Below are positions 1 to 6,944 of a DNA stretch of 21,827 nucleotides, one piece after another. This DNA comes from Vulcanimicrobiota bacterium (lineage in GTDB: Bacteria; Eremiobacterota; Eremiobacteria; Baltobacterales; Baltobacteraceae): positions 1 to 21,827 of the forward strand of contig JAQBPL010000125.1 of assembly GCA_028287545.1 (NCBI GenBank), in the 5' to 3' direction. A model generated the notes under the pieces. That model was not told the DNA's origin. It searched no databases and was given only the letters and a program-made list of their open reading frames with translations. Position 1 is the first letter of the stretch. Every line of letters begins with the position of its first letter. The position numbers were made by a program, and so were the translations under genes.

Positions 1-710
1 CCGCCGCCGCCTTGCGGCCCGCCGCCGCCGAAGTGGGCGCCGCCTTGCGGACTGCCGCCGCCGAAGTGGGCGCCGCCTTGCGGACCGCGCCCGCCGAAGG
101 CGTTACCGGCGCCGGGGTACCCGTGCGGCGCGCCCCCGGTGGGATGATAGCCGCCGCGGTTGGGCGGCGCGACGAAGGCATGGCCTTGGTACGAACCGCC
201 GTGGTTCATGAAGATGTGCGGCGAGTTCGAATAGACGCGCACGCCGCCGCGGTAGGTAAACCCCGTGCGCAGCTCACTTCCGTGCCACCAGCCGACGTTG
301 CCGAAGTACAGGTTCAGGCCGTAACTCGGACCATAGTAGTTCCACGGGTGGCCTTGCCAATATGGAACGCCGGAGTAGAACGTGTACGGCGTGTCGATTT
401 CGTTCGCGGCAAGATACGAGCCGGAGTTGTATCCCAGAATGCTCACGACCATCCCGGGCTGGAGCGTGATTCCCGTCGGGTTGATGATCGTTCCCTGATG
501 CAGTTCGACGTTGTCGGTGTAGCCGCGGTTGTCTTGCACCTGCAGGTTGTAGGCGCCGTCAAAGTTGACGATGCGCCCGTGAATGTTTTCGTCTCCGCCC
601 GAGTCCGACGCTCCACTGGCGTACGACGGGACGGATTGCGCGAGAGCGCTGGCTGGAATTAACGCCGCGAGCACGACAAGCGCCGCTGCAGCGAACAAGT
701 TGTTCTTCAT
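1..710 (-). CDS. Secreted Gly-rich protein, DUF5666-like N-terminal part, 3' end outside window
   Basis: The frame is open from an ATG at 710 to the window edge (236 codons, no stop seen). Residues 1-24 form a signal peptide (MKNN start, Ala/Leu core, cleavage near SALAQ). About residues 39-105 (from DENIHGRIVNFDG to the AANEID stretch) look like a small beta-rich OB-type domain of the DUF5666 kind. A Tyr/Trp/Gly-rich stretch follows, then a C-terminal low-complexity tail of 11-residue PQGGAHFGGG(S/G) repeats. An AAAGGTGA Shine-Dalgarno sequence sits four bases before the ATG and a TAGAAT -10 element lies at 739-744, so this strand and start are well supported. The role is unknown; a cell-surface or extracellular-matrix protein is a guess. 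The long plus-strand frame over this region is its antisense shadow. Confidence 0.75.
   Translation of the reverse strand, partial: MKNNLFAAAALVVLAALIPASALAQSVPSYASGASDSGGDENIHGRIVNFDGAYNLQVQDNRGYTDNVELHQGTIINPTGITLQPGMVVSILGYNSGSYLAANEIDTPYTFYSGVPYWQGHPWNYYGPSYGLNLYFGNVGWWHGSELRTGFTYRGGVRVYSNSPHIFMNHGGSYQGHAFVAPPNRGGYHPTGGAPHGYPGAGNAFGGRGPQGGAHFGGGSPQGGAHFGGGGPQGGG
11..93. repeat. 33-bp tandem repeat coding a Gly-rich 11-residue unit
   Basis: Two 33-bp units start at 11 and 44, and a third partial unit starts at 77. They differ by only a few bases. On the minus strand they encode PQGGAHFGGGG, PQGGAHFGGGS and a diverged copy. The array continues toward or past the window edge, so the copy number is unknown. 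Confidence 0.8.
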
Positions 711-738
711 AACCTCACCTTTGGAATTGTCGGCGCTC

Positions 739-744
739 ATTCTA
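739..744 (-). promoter_or_regulatory. -10 element for the secreted Gly-rich protein
   Basis: The minus strand reads TAGAAT, a good sigma70-type -10 hexamer. The predicted transcript start is near 732, giving a leader of about 22 nt that contains the Shine-Dalgarno sequence. I see no convincing -35 box at 16-18 bp. Confidence 0.4.
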
Positions 745-917
745 GGCCAATGCTTCCCATCGTCCCTGCGACGAAAAGCGGGAATCGAAAATGCGGACCC
801 AACCCTCGAAATAACGGTCCAATTGTCGTGCATCGATCGGGTCCGGTCCCTCCCAAGGGTGGATCGAACGATAAATCGGCAATCCCCAAAGCCGCCCGAG
901 AGCGGCACTATGAGACA

Positions 918-1718
918 ATGGTGACGAACTCTTGGATCGAGTCCAGCCCGGTCAACGGGTTGGAATGCTGCGGTGATTTTGCGACGTGCGTCGACCTCGC
1001 GCCCGATCGCCGCGCGATCATCGTCGGCGACATCGCGGGCCGCGGCACCGCAGCAGGCGACGGCGCGGCGGCTCTCTGTGCGTACGTGCACCGACTAGTC
1101 GCGCGGCGCGTCGAACCCTCGGAGACCGTGCGAGCGGCTTCCGACTTTTTCGGTCGGACCGTCATGGACGACGCGACGCCCTTCGCGAGCCTCTTCGTCG
1201 CCGTCGCCGATATGCAACGCGGGCTGATCCAGTATGCCTCGGCGGGCCACGAGCCGGCGTTGCTCTTCAACGACGGCGAGGCAAGTTCGCACGAACACTT
1301 CGAGCCCACCGGCCCGGTGCTGGGACTCGGGACGGCTTCCGCATTCGACCAGCACACGTTCCCGTTGTTTCGGGACAGCTTGCTGGTGGTCGTAACGGAC
1401 GGCATCACGGAAGCACGCCGCAGCCTCAGCGATCGGCTCGCGTTTTTCGGAACCGGGGGCGTCGCCCGCGCGGTTCGCGATGCCGTACTGCAGCGGCGAG
1501 ATCCCGCGCGGGAGGTCCACCGCGCCGCCATCCACCACGCGGGAGCGGAACTCACCGACGACGCGTGCGTCGTCGTTGCGTCGCTGTCGTTCCCGAACCG
1601 GATCCGCCTGCGACCGGGCGCGCGGCCCAAGCACCGCGGGCGGCAAACGATCGGCGATCGCGAGCAGATGCGCGAACTGCTCGTGGCGCAAGCGGATCGC
1701 CCCTCTCTGAACTCCTAA
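918..1718 (+). CDS. SpoIIE/RsbU-type PP2C serine phosphatase, stand-alone catalytic domain
   Basis: A 266-residue protein made almost entirely of a PPM/SpoIIE phosphatase domain. Visible motifs are CCGD (D20), GDIAGRG (metal-binding D38), FASLFVAVAD followed by the family hallmark SAGHEP (108-113), GPVLGLG (132-138), VVTDGITEA (D161) and TDDACVVV (D214/D215). Such enzymes usually dephosphorylate an anti-sigma-factor antagonist in a partner-switching pathway. No sensor domain, antagonist or kinase gene is nearby, so the target is unknown. The ATG at 918 is chosen because it lies just before the conserved domain; an upstream ATG at 750 would add 56 residues without domain character. No Shine-Dalgarno sequence is evident, and a CACTAT hexamer ends six bases before the ATG, so a leaderless mRNA is possible. 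It converges with the AraC gene at 1747. Confidence 0.85.
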   Translation: MVTNSWIESSPVNGLECCGDFATCVDLAPDRRAIIVGDIAGRGTAAGDGAAALCAYVHRLVARRVEPSETVRAASDFFGRTVMDDATPFASLFVAVADMQRGLIQYASAGHEPALLFNDGEASSHEHFEPTGPVLGLGTASAFDQHTFPLFRDSLLVVVTDGITEARRSLSDRLAFFGTGGVARAVRDAVLQRRDPAREVHRAAIHHAGAELTDDACVVVASLSFPNRIRLRPGARPKHRGRQTIGDREQMRELLVAQADRPSLNS

Positions 1719-1748
1719 GGGCCCTGCGCCGGCGCGCTCTCGAGCCCT
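1718..1748. terminator. Weak candidate bidirectional hairpin between convergent genes
   Basis: AGGGC (1718-1722) can pair with GCCCT (1744-1748) around an internal GCGCCGGCGC palindrome. It sits exactly between the two convergent stop codons, but it has no T-run, so it would be a poor intrinsic terminator. Confidence 0.25.
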
Positions 1749-2601
1749 AAGCGCGGTACTCTGACGGCAGCGAGCCGGTGAGCCTCGCGAAGGCCCGGCG
1801 GAACCGGCGGACGTCCGAGAAGCCCACGCGCGCGGCGATGGCCGGGATCGTCTCGCCGGTCGTGCGCAACAGGCTCTTCGCGCGTTCCATGCGGCGCTGC
1901 AGGACATATCCGTGCGGAGTCATCCCGGATGCGGCCTTGAACGCATGGGAGAAATGCGCGACGCTAAGACCGGCAAGAGAGGCCATCTCGAAGAGTCCGA
2001 GGTCGCTCGTCAAATGCTCTTCGATGAAGTCGATCACGAGCTTGAAACTCGTGCCGCCGACGGCAGCCGTGAAGTCCGGCAGGCACGGCACCGCACCGTA
2101 CGCTCGAACGATCTCGACGGCGAGAACGGCCGCGGCCGATTCGGAGTACACGAGCGGAGCGACGTTCGGGGCAAGGCAGAGCGCTTCGATTCGCGCGATT
2201 ATCCCGGGCTCGATGAGGCTTGCGCCGCAGTACGGCTGCAGTTCGACGCCGGCAAACCGGCTGCCGAGGATTCGGGCGAGCGCCGAGTCGTCGAGCTCAC
2301 AAGCGACGTACGCACACGAAGCGCTGCCCCTGCTCTTTCCGACAAACCGTGCCCCTCGCGGCACGAACAGCGAGAGATCGGTTGCGGAGAGCCGGTGCCG
2401 GCCGGAGCGCGCGCCGTCCCAGGACTCCTCCGAAATCTCATCGCGCGCACCCCGCAGCGCGCTCATGAAGAAGTGGCGCGGCAGTTCGATCGCCACTTCG
2501 CTCGTGTCGGAGTGGGAGGCCGACTCCACGAAGCAGGCCAGGCCGTCGACTGAAAACATGCCTGCGGTCCGGTCGAACGCGGTATAACGATACGTTGCCA
2601 C
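1747..2601 (-). CDS. AraC-family transcriptional regulator, paralogue of the gene at 16366
   Basis: A 284-residue regulator. The last ~100 residues are a complete AraC/XylS DNA-binding domain with two helix-turn-helix units: IDFIEEHLTSDLGLFEMASLAG...HFSHAFKAASG and ETIPAIAARVGFSDVRRFRRAF...PSEYR. The first ~180 residues are a cupin-like sensor region. It aligns along its length with the AraC protein at 16366: both share a VGKS/SAKM-type patch, the EALCL/ASLCL segment and the near-identical HTH core. The GTG at 2601 is chosen because the paralogue aligns right up to it (RYTAFDRTAG against RYFSARRGTEG); a GAGGA sequence abuts the GTG too closely to act as a Shine-Dalgarno, and the next ATG (2559) would cut into the aligned region. 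The ligand and targets are unknown. Confidence 0.88.
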   Translation of the reverse strand: MATYRYTAFDRTAGMFSVDGLACFVESASHSDTSEVAIELPRHFFMSALRGARDEISEESWDGARSGRHRLSATDLSLFVPRGARFVGKSRGSASCAYVACELDDSALARILGSRFAGVELQPYCGASLIEPGIIARIEALCLAPNVAPLVYSESAAAVLAVEIVRAYGAVPCLPDFTAAVGGTSFKLVIDFIEEHLTSDLGLFEMASLAGLSVAHFSHAFKAASGMTPHGYVLQRRMERAKSLLRTTGETIPAIAARVGFSDVRRFRRAFARLTGSLPSEYRA

Positions 2602-2608
2602 TCCTCGA

Positions 2609-2614
2609 AACGTA
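2609..2614 (-). promoter_or_regulatory. TANNNT hexamer 7 nt before the AraC GTG start
   Basis: The minus strand reads TACGTT with a 7-nt gap to the GTG. This fits a leaderless transcript starting at or near the start codon. No clear -35 box is seen. Confidence 0.35.
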
Positions 2615-2761
2615 GCAATTCGCAGGAGCGGCGGCTAGTGCGAAAGGCGCTGACCGTTTTATCGATTCTGCTATCGCAGTTTCGCTCCGCCGCGCGTCTG
2701 CTTGCTCGGGATGAGGGCGGGCGTTCTTACGCTCGCTCCTTCTCTGGAGGCGATCCAGCGA

Positions 2762-3199
2762 TCATTGCGGCAGCGGCACGGCGCGCCAAGCGCTGCCGTT
2801 CGTGTAGCGTACGGCGGCGACGCTGCACGAATTCGGACGCGTGCCGAGGAACGCGTCCCCGGTGAATTGGCCGAACGTATGGTTGATCGTCACGCCCGGC
2901 GAGAACGTCCCGCTATCGACGATGTGTTCGATGTCGCCGCGGTAGTTTACGGAGAACACGACGCGGCTCGCCGTGAGCGGACTCTTGTTCACGTATGAGA
3001 TCTCCACGCCGTCGGTATAGATGCTGCCGAACGGGCGGGACGACCAAGGATACCAGAACCGGCGGCCTTCGACGCCTTGGTACTGCTGGATTCGGCACGA
3101 AGCGATCGCGATCGGCGCCGGCGACGTCTGCGCGCTCGCAGCGATCGGGGCAGCGGCGAGCGTGAGGCTTAGCGCGGCGGCGATGTTGATGATGTTCAT
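2762..3199 (-). CDS. Small secreted protein of unrecognised family (paralogue A)
   Basis: A 145-residue protein with an N-terminal signal peptide (MNIINIAAALSLTLAAAPIAASAQ). The mature part contains IASC, then an extended beta-rich segment (VEISYVNKSPLTASRVVFSVNYRG, DSGTFSPGVTINHTF) and ends with a second Cys and an NGSAW motif. The same order is found in the protein at 5900-6283: ASC, N(K/Q)(S/T)PLTA, V.F...YR, D(S/T)G.FS.G..I...F, C.V..V, (N/D)GS.W. The two conserved Cys residues may form a disulfide. I do not recognise a named family; an Ig-like or beta-sandwich exported domain is a plausible fold. The ATG at 3199 is preceded by AGAAGAAAG, which also precedes the paralogue. Confidence 0.75.
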   Translation of the reverse strand: MNIINIAAALSLTLAAAPIAASAQTSPAPIAIASCRIQQYQGVEGRRFWYPWSSRPFGSIYTDGVEISYVNKSPLTASRVVFSVNYRGDIEHIVDSGTFSPGVTINHTFGQFTGDAFLGTRPNSCSVAAVRYTNGSAWRAVPLPQ

Positions 3200-3634
3200 T
3201 CTGCGCTTTCTTCTATGAGGTTGACGTGGTGATGCTGCTGGGCATTACGAGGGGCTCTTATACCGCTAGTTCCAGAGAAAATCTAGAGATTTAGAACGCC
3301 CGATTCTCAAGAACGTCTCTGGATGGCTCGGTATATTGGCGACATGCAGTCGAGTTGACGTCAGCCGGAAAGCGGCGGCGGCGACGGGCCACACCGAGCT
3401 CTCCGTCTTGTCGTCGCTCCATCGGGTGCTGACGCTACCAAGTGGAAACGGCTGCGTCTAGACCCAAAACTGCTGACCATCGTAGCGATAATGCGATGTG
3501 CGCCGGCGCCAGCAGATTCGGGCATCTTCACAACAGGATCGGTGTAGCGGCCTAATCATTTACCGGAGTACCGTGGAGTCACGAAGCGGCCGACGCTCGT
3601 CGAGTTACGGTAACGGACAGAGGCATGAACTGAT
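3200..3634. other. 435-bp intergenic region
   Basis: No convincing gene is visible here on either strand. The part near 3260-3320 is AT-richer than its surroundings and could hold the promoter of the minus-strand secreted gene; a TTGAGA sequence lies near 3308 on the minus strand. The part near 3619 holds an AGAGG sequence before the AraC gene at 3635 and a three-codon ATG-AAC-TGA overlapping its leader. Nothing else stands out. Confidence 0.5.
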
Positions 3635-4060
3635 ATGAACGGTCTCCAATTCCTGCTCATCGACCGCGTGCGAGAGTACATTGAGCAACACTATCGGGAG
3701 CACATCTCGCTGCGAGATGTCGCGGCCGCGTTGGGTTACTCCCGATCGCATCTCACCAACTTGGTGAGCACCGCGACCGGTAAGCCGTTGAACGCGTGGA
3801 TCATTGAGCGACGCATCGTCGCCGCGCAGGAGCAGCTGACCGATCCCTACGCGACCGTCGCCGAGGTAGCCGCATCCGTCGGCTTCGGCGATACGGCCCA
3901 TTTCAGCCGGAAATTCAAGCGCATCGTCGGCATGACGGCGAGTGAGTGGCGGCGCAAACACACCGACGTTCCGCGCCCGGAACCGGCTTGTCCCAAGTGC
4001 GGTCACGCGCCGCTCTTCCCCGTAAGCTCATCGTGGGCGGTCGCAGCGGCGGCTAGCTAA
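3635..4060 (+). CDS. Minimal AraC-type DNA-binding protein with a CPKCGH tail
   Basis: A 141-residue protein. Residues ~8-110 are an AraC/XylS double helix-turn-helix domain: VREYIEQHYREHISLRDVAAALGYSRSHLTNLV, then ATVAEVAASVGFGDTAHFSRKFKRIVGM and the ASEWRR end. There is no sensor domain. The tail has CPKCGH, which could hold a metal or a redox-active Cys pair together with other ligands. It lies just upstream of a decayed EmrB-type sequence and an intact emrA on the same strand, so it may once have controlled an export operon. AGAGG at 3619-3623 is 11 nt before the ATG, a rather long spacing. Confidence 0.85.
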   Translation: MNGLQFLLIDRVREYIEQHYREHISLRDVAAALGYSRSHLTNLVSTATGKPLNAWIIERRIVAAQEQLTDPYATVAEVAASVGFGDTAHFSRKFKRIVGMTASEWRRKHTDVPRPEPACPKCGHAPLFPVSSSWAVAAAAS

Positions 4061-4062
4061 AC

Positions 4063-4269
4063 GTGGGCACCCGCCCGGCGGCGTTCGCCGCCGAGCGCCG
4101 GGCCGTCAACGTCTCGCTCACCAACATCGCGGAGAACCTCGCCACCGTCATCGTCATGCCGCTCAACGGATGGCTGACCGCACGGTTCGGACGACGCGAG
4201 CTCTACGTTGCGCGCATCAATGCGACCGCGACGCCGGCCTCGTCCTCTCGAAACGGAGTCGCAGCATAA
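4063..4269 (+). pseudogene. Remnant of an EmrB/DHA2-family MFS transporter
   Basis: An open frame of 68 codons. About residues 15-50 resemble the start of EmrB-type 14-TM transporters: NVSLTNIAENL matches the end of TM1 and the first loop (E. coli EmrB has NVAIPTIAGNL), and VIVMPLNGWLTARFGRRELYV matches TM2 and the motif-A loop. About 20 residues normally between these two parts are missing, TM1 itself is absent, and the remaining 12 TM segments are gone. The sequence ends in an Ala/Thr/Ser-rich piece and a TAA that overlaps the ATG of emrA (TAATG). I read it as a degraded emrB left in front of emrA. It may still be translated and couple ribosomes into emrA. Confidence 0.65.
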
Positions 4270-5669
4270 TGGAAGCGCGCATCGAAGCACCCTCGCTGGA
4301 GCGTCCCGCGGCGCCCGCCGCGGCCGAGACGGGCGGCCCGCCGCCGTCCAGCGCAACCGCAGCCGATCCGCCGGCGAAGCACCCGCGCCGCCGGCTTGCG
4401 ATCGTCATCGGCGCGATTGTCGTCGTCGCTGCCTTGATCGTGGGAATCCGGTACCTCTCTTTCGCGATGGCACACCAAACGACCGACGACGCGCAGGTCG
4501 CCGCCGACGACGTTACGGTGGGGAGTAAAATCAGCGAACGCGTTGGGCGCATCTTGGTCGACACCGATCAGCACGTGAGGAGAGGCCAGGTCATCATGCT
4601 GCTCGACAGCAAGGACGAGCAGAATGCGGTCGCGCAAGCGCAGGCGTCGTTCGTCGCGCAGCGCGAGCAGGCACGTGCCGCGCGTCAGACCGTCCTGCTG
4701 ACTCGGACGCAGGTTACGGCGCAGACCAGGCAAGGCGGCGGGGGAATCGTTACGGCGCAGAGCCAAATCGCGAGCGCGCGGGCGCAGACGCAATCCGCGC
4801 AGCAGCAGGCCGCGGCGGCAGGTTCCGCCGTCGTACAGGCGCAGGCGCAGTTCCGCGCGGCGCAGTCGCAAGTTCCCGCCGCGCGTGCAGCGCTGACGCG
4901 AGCGAACGCGGATCTGGGTCGCTACGCGTCATTGGCCCAGACGGGCGATGTCGCGCGGCAGCAGCTCGGTGCGCAGCGTGCCGCGCAGGCGCAGGCGCAG
5001 GCGCAATATCGATCGGCGATGGAAAACGCTGCGGCGGCCCAGACCAGCGTCGCGCAGGCGCAAGCACGCTATACCGCCGCCCTCGCGACCGAGAATGCGG
5101 CCGCAGCGGGGATTGGCGCACAGCAAGGTCAACTCCAGACCGCGCAGGGCCTGCTGGAGCAGAACAACACCCCGTATCGCGTCTCGACCTTCCGGGCGCA
5201 AGCCGACGCGGCATTCGCGCAGGCGAACTCGCTCCGGGCACAGCTCAAGACGGCGCAGGACCGGCTCAACTACACCGTGATTCGCTCGCCGATCGACGGC
5301 ATCGTCGGCGAAAAGTACGTCGAGATCGGCGCCACCGTCCAGCCCAGTCAGGCGCTGATCCTGCTCGTCCCCGAGCACGGTACGTACATCACCGCCAACT
5401 ACAAGGAAACGCAGCTCGGTAACGTGCACCCCGGTCAGCACGTCGAGATCAACGTCGACGCCTACAAGGGCGTGAAGTTCACCGGTCATGTTGCCCACAT
5501 CGCGCCGGCCTCGCAGAGCTCGTTCAGTCTCATCCCGGCCCAAAACGCCACCGGGAACTTCGTCAAGATTACCCAGCGCATCCCCGTACGCATCCTCGTC
5601 GACAACCCGCCCGCGGACAAGCCGCTGCGCGTCGGAATGTCCGTCGAGACGTCGATCTTGGTCAAGTAG
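4269..5669 (+). CDS. emrA: EmrA/HlyD-type membrane fusion protein
   Basis: A 466-residue periplasmic adaptor for an MFS-type drug exporter. It has a Pro/Ala-rich cytoplasmic start (1-40), one TM helix (~43-65), the family TTDDAQV segment (71-77) and a barrel-sandwich half (VGSKISERVGRILVDTDQHV). A very long Ala/Gln-rich alpha-hairpin follows (about 110-335), then the second half (YTVIRSPIDGIVGEKYVEIGATV) and a beta-barrel ending ITQRIPVRI...LRVGMSVETSI. The ATG at 4269 overlaps the TAA of the upstream EmrB remnant. An intact MFS partner is missing on either side, as is a TolC-type gene, so it either works with a transporter encoded elsewhere or is itself on the way to loss. The hairpin repeats (AQAQA) make its DNA strongly periodic. 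Confidence 0.9.
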   Translation: MEARIEAPSLERPAAPAAAETGGPPPSSATAADPPAKHPRRRLAIVIGAIVVVAALIVGIRYLSFAMAHQTTDDAQVAADDVTVGSKISERVGRILVDTDQHVRRGQVIMLLDSKDEQNAVAQAQASFVAQREQARAARQTVLLTRTQVTAQTRQGGGGIVTAQSQIASARAQTQSAQQQAAAAGSAVVQAQAQFRAAQSQVPAARAALTRANADLGRYASLAQTGDVARQQLGAQRAAQAQAQAQYRSAMENAAAAQTSVAQAQARYTAALATENAAAAGIGAQQGQLQTAQGLLEQNNTPYRVSTFRAQADAAFAQANSLRAQLKTAQDRLNYTVIRSPIDGIVGEKYVEIGATVQPSQALILLVPEHGTYITANYKETQLGNVHPGQHVEINVDAYKGVKFTGHVAHIAPASQSSFSLIPAQNATGNFVKITQRIPVRILVDNPPADKPLRVGMSVETSILVK

Positions 5670-5674
5670 CTGCG

Positions 5675-5890
5675 ATGCACTCTGCAGTACGGACCGCGTC
5701 GATCGTCGTGAGCGCGGCGGCCTTCGCCCTGGCATCGATCGCGGCGGTCGCGACACCGGCCTATCCGCAGGCAGCCCGGTACGCAACAGCAGCCGTTCCT
5801 CGGGTTGAACTTGCAGGGACGCAATCGCGATGGCGCTCCGACGGGATCGACATGCAGAGCTTCGGCGGGTTTACGACCCCTGGGCCGAAG
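5675..5890 (+). other. Possible start of a truncated exported protein after emrA
   Basis: An ATG five bases after the emrA stop opens a frame whose first ~32 residues are a good signal peptide (MHSAVRTASIVVSAAAFALA, then an AYPQA-type cleavage site). Beyond about residue 70 the frame runs antisense through the secreted gene at 5900-6283 and loses protein-like character. Since emrA operons often continue with a TolC-like outer-membrane gene, this may be a truncated relic of one, but only the signal peptide supports it. Confidence 0.25.
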
Positions 5891-5899
5891 GCGCCGCGA

Positions 5900-6283
5900 T
5901 CACTGGGCCTGCCAGGTCGAACCGTCGCTGAACGTCACCGATTGCACGGTGCAGTAGGCCGGACCGTGGTATCCGAGGGAAACGTCAGGTTCGAAGTCTT
6001 GCGTGATCGGGGTACCGCTAGAGAACTTCCCGGTGTCTTGGACGACCTGCGTGCCGGAGCGGTAGCGAATCGCGAAACGCACGTCCGTGGCCGTAAGCGG
6101 CGTCTGGTTCGTGAACGTGATGCGCAGGTTTCCGTGTTGGATCAGCGGTGTCGCCGGGATGGGCGGGACGTCGTAGGTGGTGTAGTCGCACGAAGCGACG
6201 CTGACCGGCGGGGCGGCGGCGGCGACCGGTGTATCGGCGGCGACGACGAGGGCGGCGGTAAGCCCGATGGGGGCGAGGAGCAT
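5900..6283 (-). CDS. Small secreted protein of unrecognised family (paralogue B)
   Basis: A 127-residue protein with a hydrophobic N-terminus (MLLAPIGLTAALVVAADTPVAAAA) that looks like a signal peptide lacking the usual positive charge. The mature part shares the pattern described for 2762-3199: VASC, ITFTNQTPLTATDVRFAIRYR, DTGKFSSGTPI, a second Cys in YCTVQSV, and FSDGSTW near the end. The ATG at 6283 has no nearby Shine-Dalgarno sequence. AGAAGAAAG lies about 19 nt upstream and the frame stays open past it (encoding KKVEIRTA before the Met). The true start may therefore be a non-ATG codon upstream, which would supply the missing positive n-region. The function is unknown. Confidence 0.7.
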   Translation of the reverse strand: MLLAPIGLTAALVVAADTPVAAAAPPVSVASCDYTTYDVPPIPATPLIQHGNLRITFTNQTPLTATDVRFAIRYRSGTQVVQDTGKFSSGTPITQDFEPDVSLGYHGPAYCTVQSVTFSDGSTWQAQ

Positions 6284-6394
6284 GGCGGTTCGAATTTCTA
6301 CTTTCTTCTGGTACTGCAGCGATGACTCAGTCTCTCAATACGTCATCTTCCAGAAGCAAGCTGGAGAATCTCGATTCACCACGTCGCTCTGACG

Positions 6395-6937
6395 CTAGTG
6401 CGGCATCATGCCTGAAAAAGAGGCGGGGAACGACGTCAGGGAGGCCGGTATAGGACGAACGGACGGGGGCGCTCCTTGGGCCCGCGGTACGACGAAGACG
6501 AACCAGATCGTCGCCGCAGCTGCCGCACCGCAGAGCGCGTACAACGCCCACTCGGCAAAGCGGCGCGCCGGCCGCGGAACTTCCTCGTCGAAGACCGGCG
6601 CGGGCGGGCTCGGTGCGGGCAGTGCCGGCACGGGCCGTGCCGCTACGGGCCGTGCCGGAGCGTAGACGAGATAGCTGCGGCCGCTCCGGTCGGTCAGCAC
6701 GCCGTCGGCGCTCGTAGCGAAGCAGAAGTCGGTGATTGAGAGTTCGCGGGCGTTGCCCCAAATAGGGTATCTCATCGGTACGCCGAGTATGGCGCTCAAC
6801 CCGGAGTCGGATCGGAGAAACGCGTCGAACTCGGAGGGCCACGCCGGAATCGTCCCTAACGCTCGTCTTGCCGGACAGGCATGCGCGACGCCTGGGAGCC
6901 ATGGCTCTCTAGCGTCTCTCCGCCACTCCCCGTACAC
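6395..6937 (-). CDS. Small Pro/Ala-rich protein with one C-terminal membrane helix
   Basis: I do not recognise this protein. The frame gives 180 residues from a GTG at 6937. Residues ~58-93 are ordinary soluble sequence (YPIWGNARELSITDF...DRSGRSYLVY). Residues 94-125 are a Pro/Ala/Val-rich linker. Residues 129-151 form a clear TM helix (WALYALCGAAAAATIWFVFVV), followed by a Pro-rich tail. This frame is preferred over the overlapping 191-residue frame ending at 6327, which is Arg-rich and lacks structure. The start is uncertain: the GTG at 6937 overlaps the probable promoter of the divergent response regulator, and an ATG at 6775 would give a 126-residue protein that still contains the linker and helix. 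No Shine-Dalgarno sequence decides between them. Confidence 0.5.
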   Translation of the reverse strand: MYGEWRRDAREPWLPGVAHACPARRALGTIPAWPSEFDAFLRSDSGLSAILGVPMRYPIWGNARELSITDFCFATSADGVLTDRSGRSYLVYAPARPVAARPVPALPAPSPPAPVFDEEVPRPARRFAEWALYALCGAAAAATIWFVFVVPRAQGAPPSVRPIPASLTSFPASFSGMMPH

Positions 6938-6938
6938 T
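6933..6938 (+). promoter_or_regulatory. TACACT -10 element 6 nt before the response regulator start
   Basis: TACACT ends six bases before the ATG at 6945, so transcription would begin at about the A of the start codon, a leaderless arrangement. No Shine-Dalgarno sequence lies between. The -35 region is weak. Confidence 0.45.
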
Positions 6939-6944
6939 AGAGAT

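Noticed and set aside
12..662. Plus-strand frame of 216 codons
   Set aside because: It is antisense to the secreted Gly-rich gene, which has a signal peptide, Shine-Dalgarno sequence and -10 box; the plus frame is a Val/Arg/Ala-rich shadow.
1778..2587. Plus-strand frame of 269 codons
   Set aside because: Antisense to a clear AraC regulator; its composition is Arg/Ser-rich without domain motifs.
2638..2865. Plus-strand frame of 75 codons beginning MRKALTVLSILLSQ
   Set aside because: The start looks like a weak signal peptide, but the rest is Arg/Cys/Ser-rich and runs antisense into the secreted gene at 2762.
4929..5786. Minus-strand frame of 285 codons
   Set aside because: Antisense shadow of emrA, driven by high GC and the Ala/Gln-rich hairpin codons.
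6327..6902. Minus-strand frame of 191 codons starting at an ATG
   Set aside because: Arg-rich throughout with no helix or motif; the overlapping frame ending at 6395 has a clear TM helix and ordinary composition.
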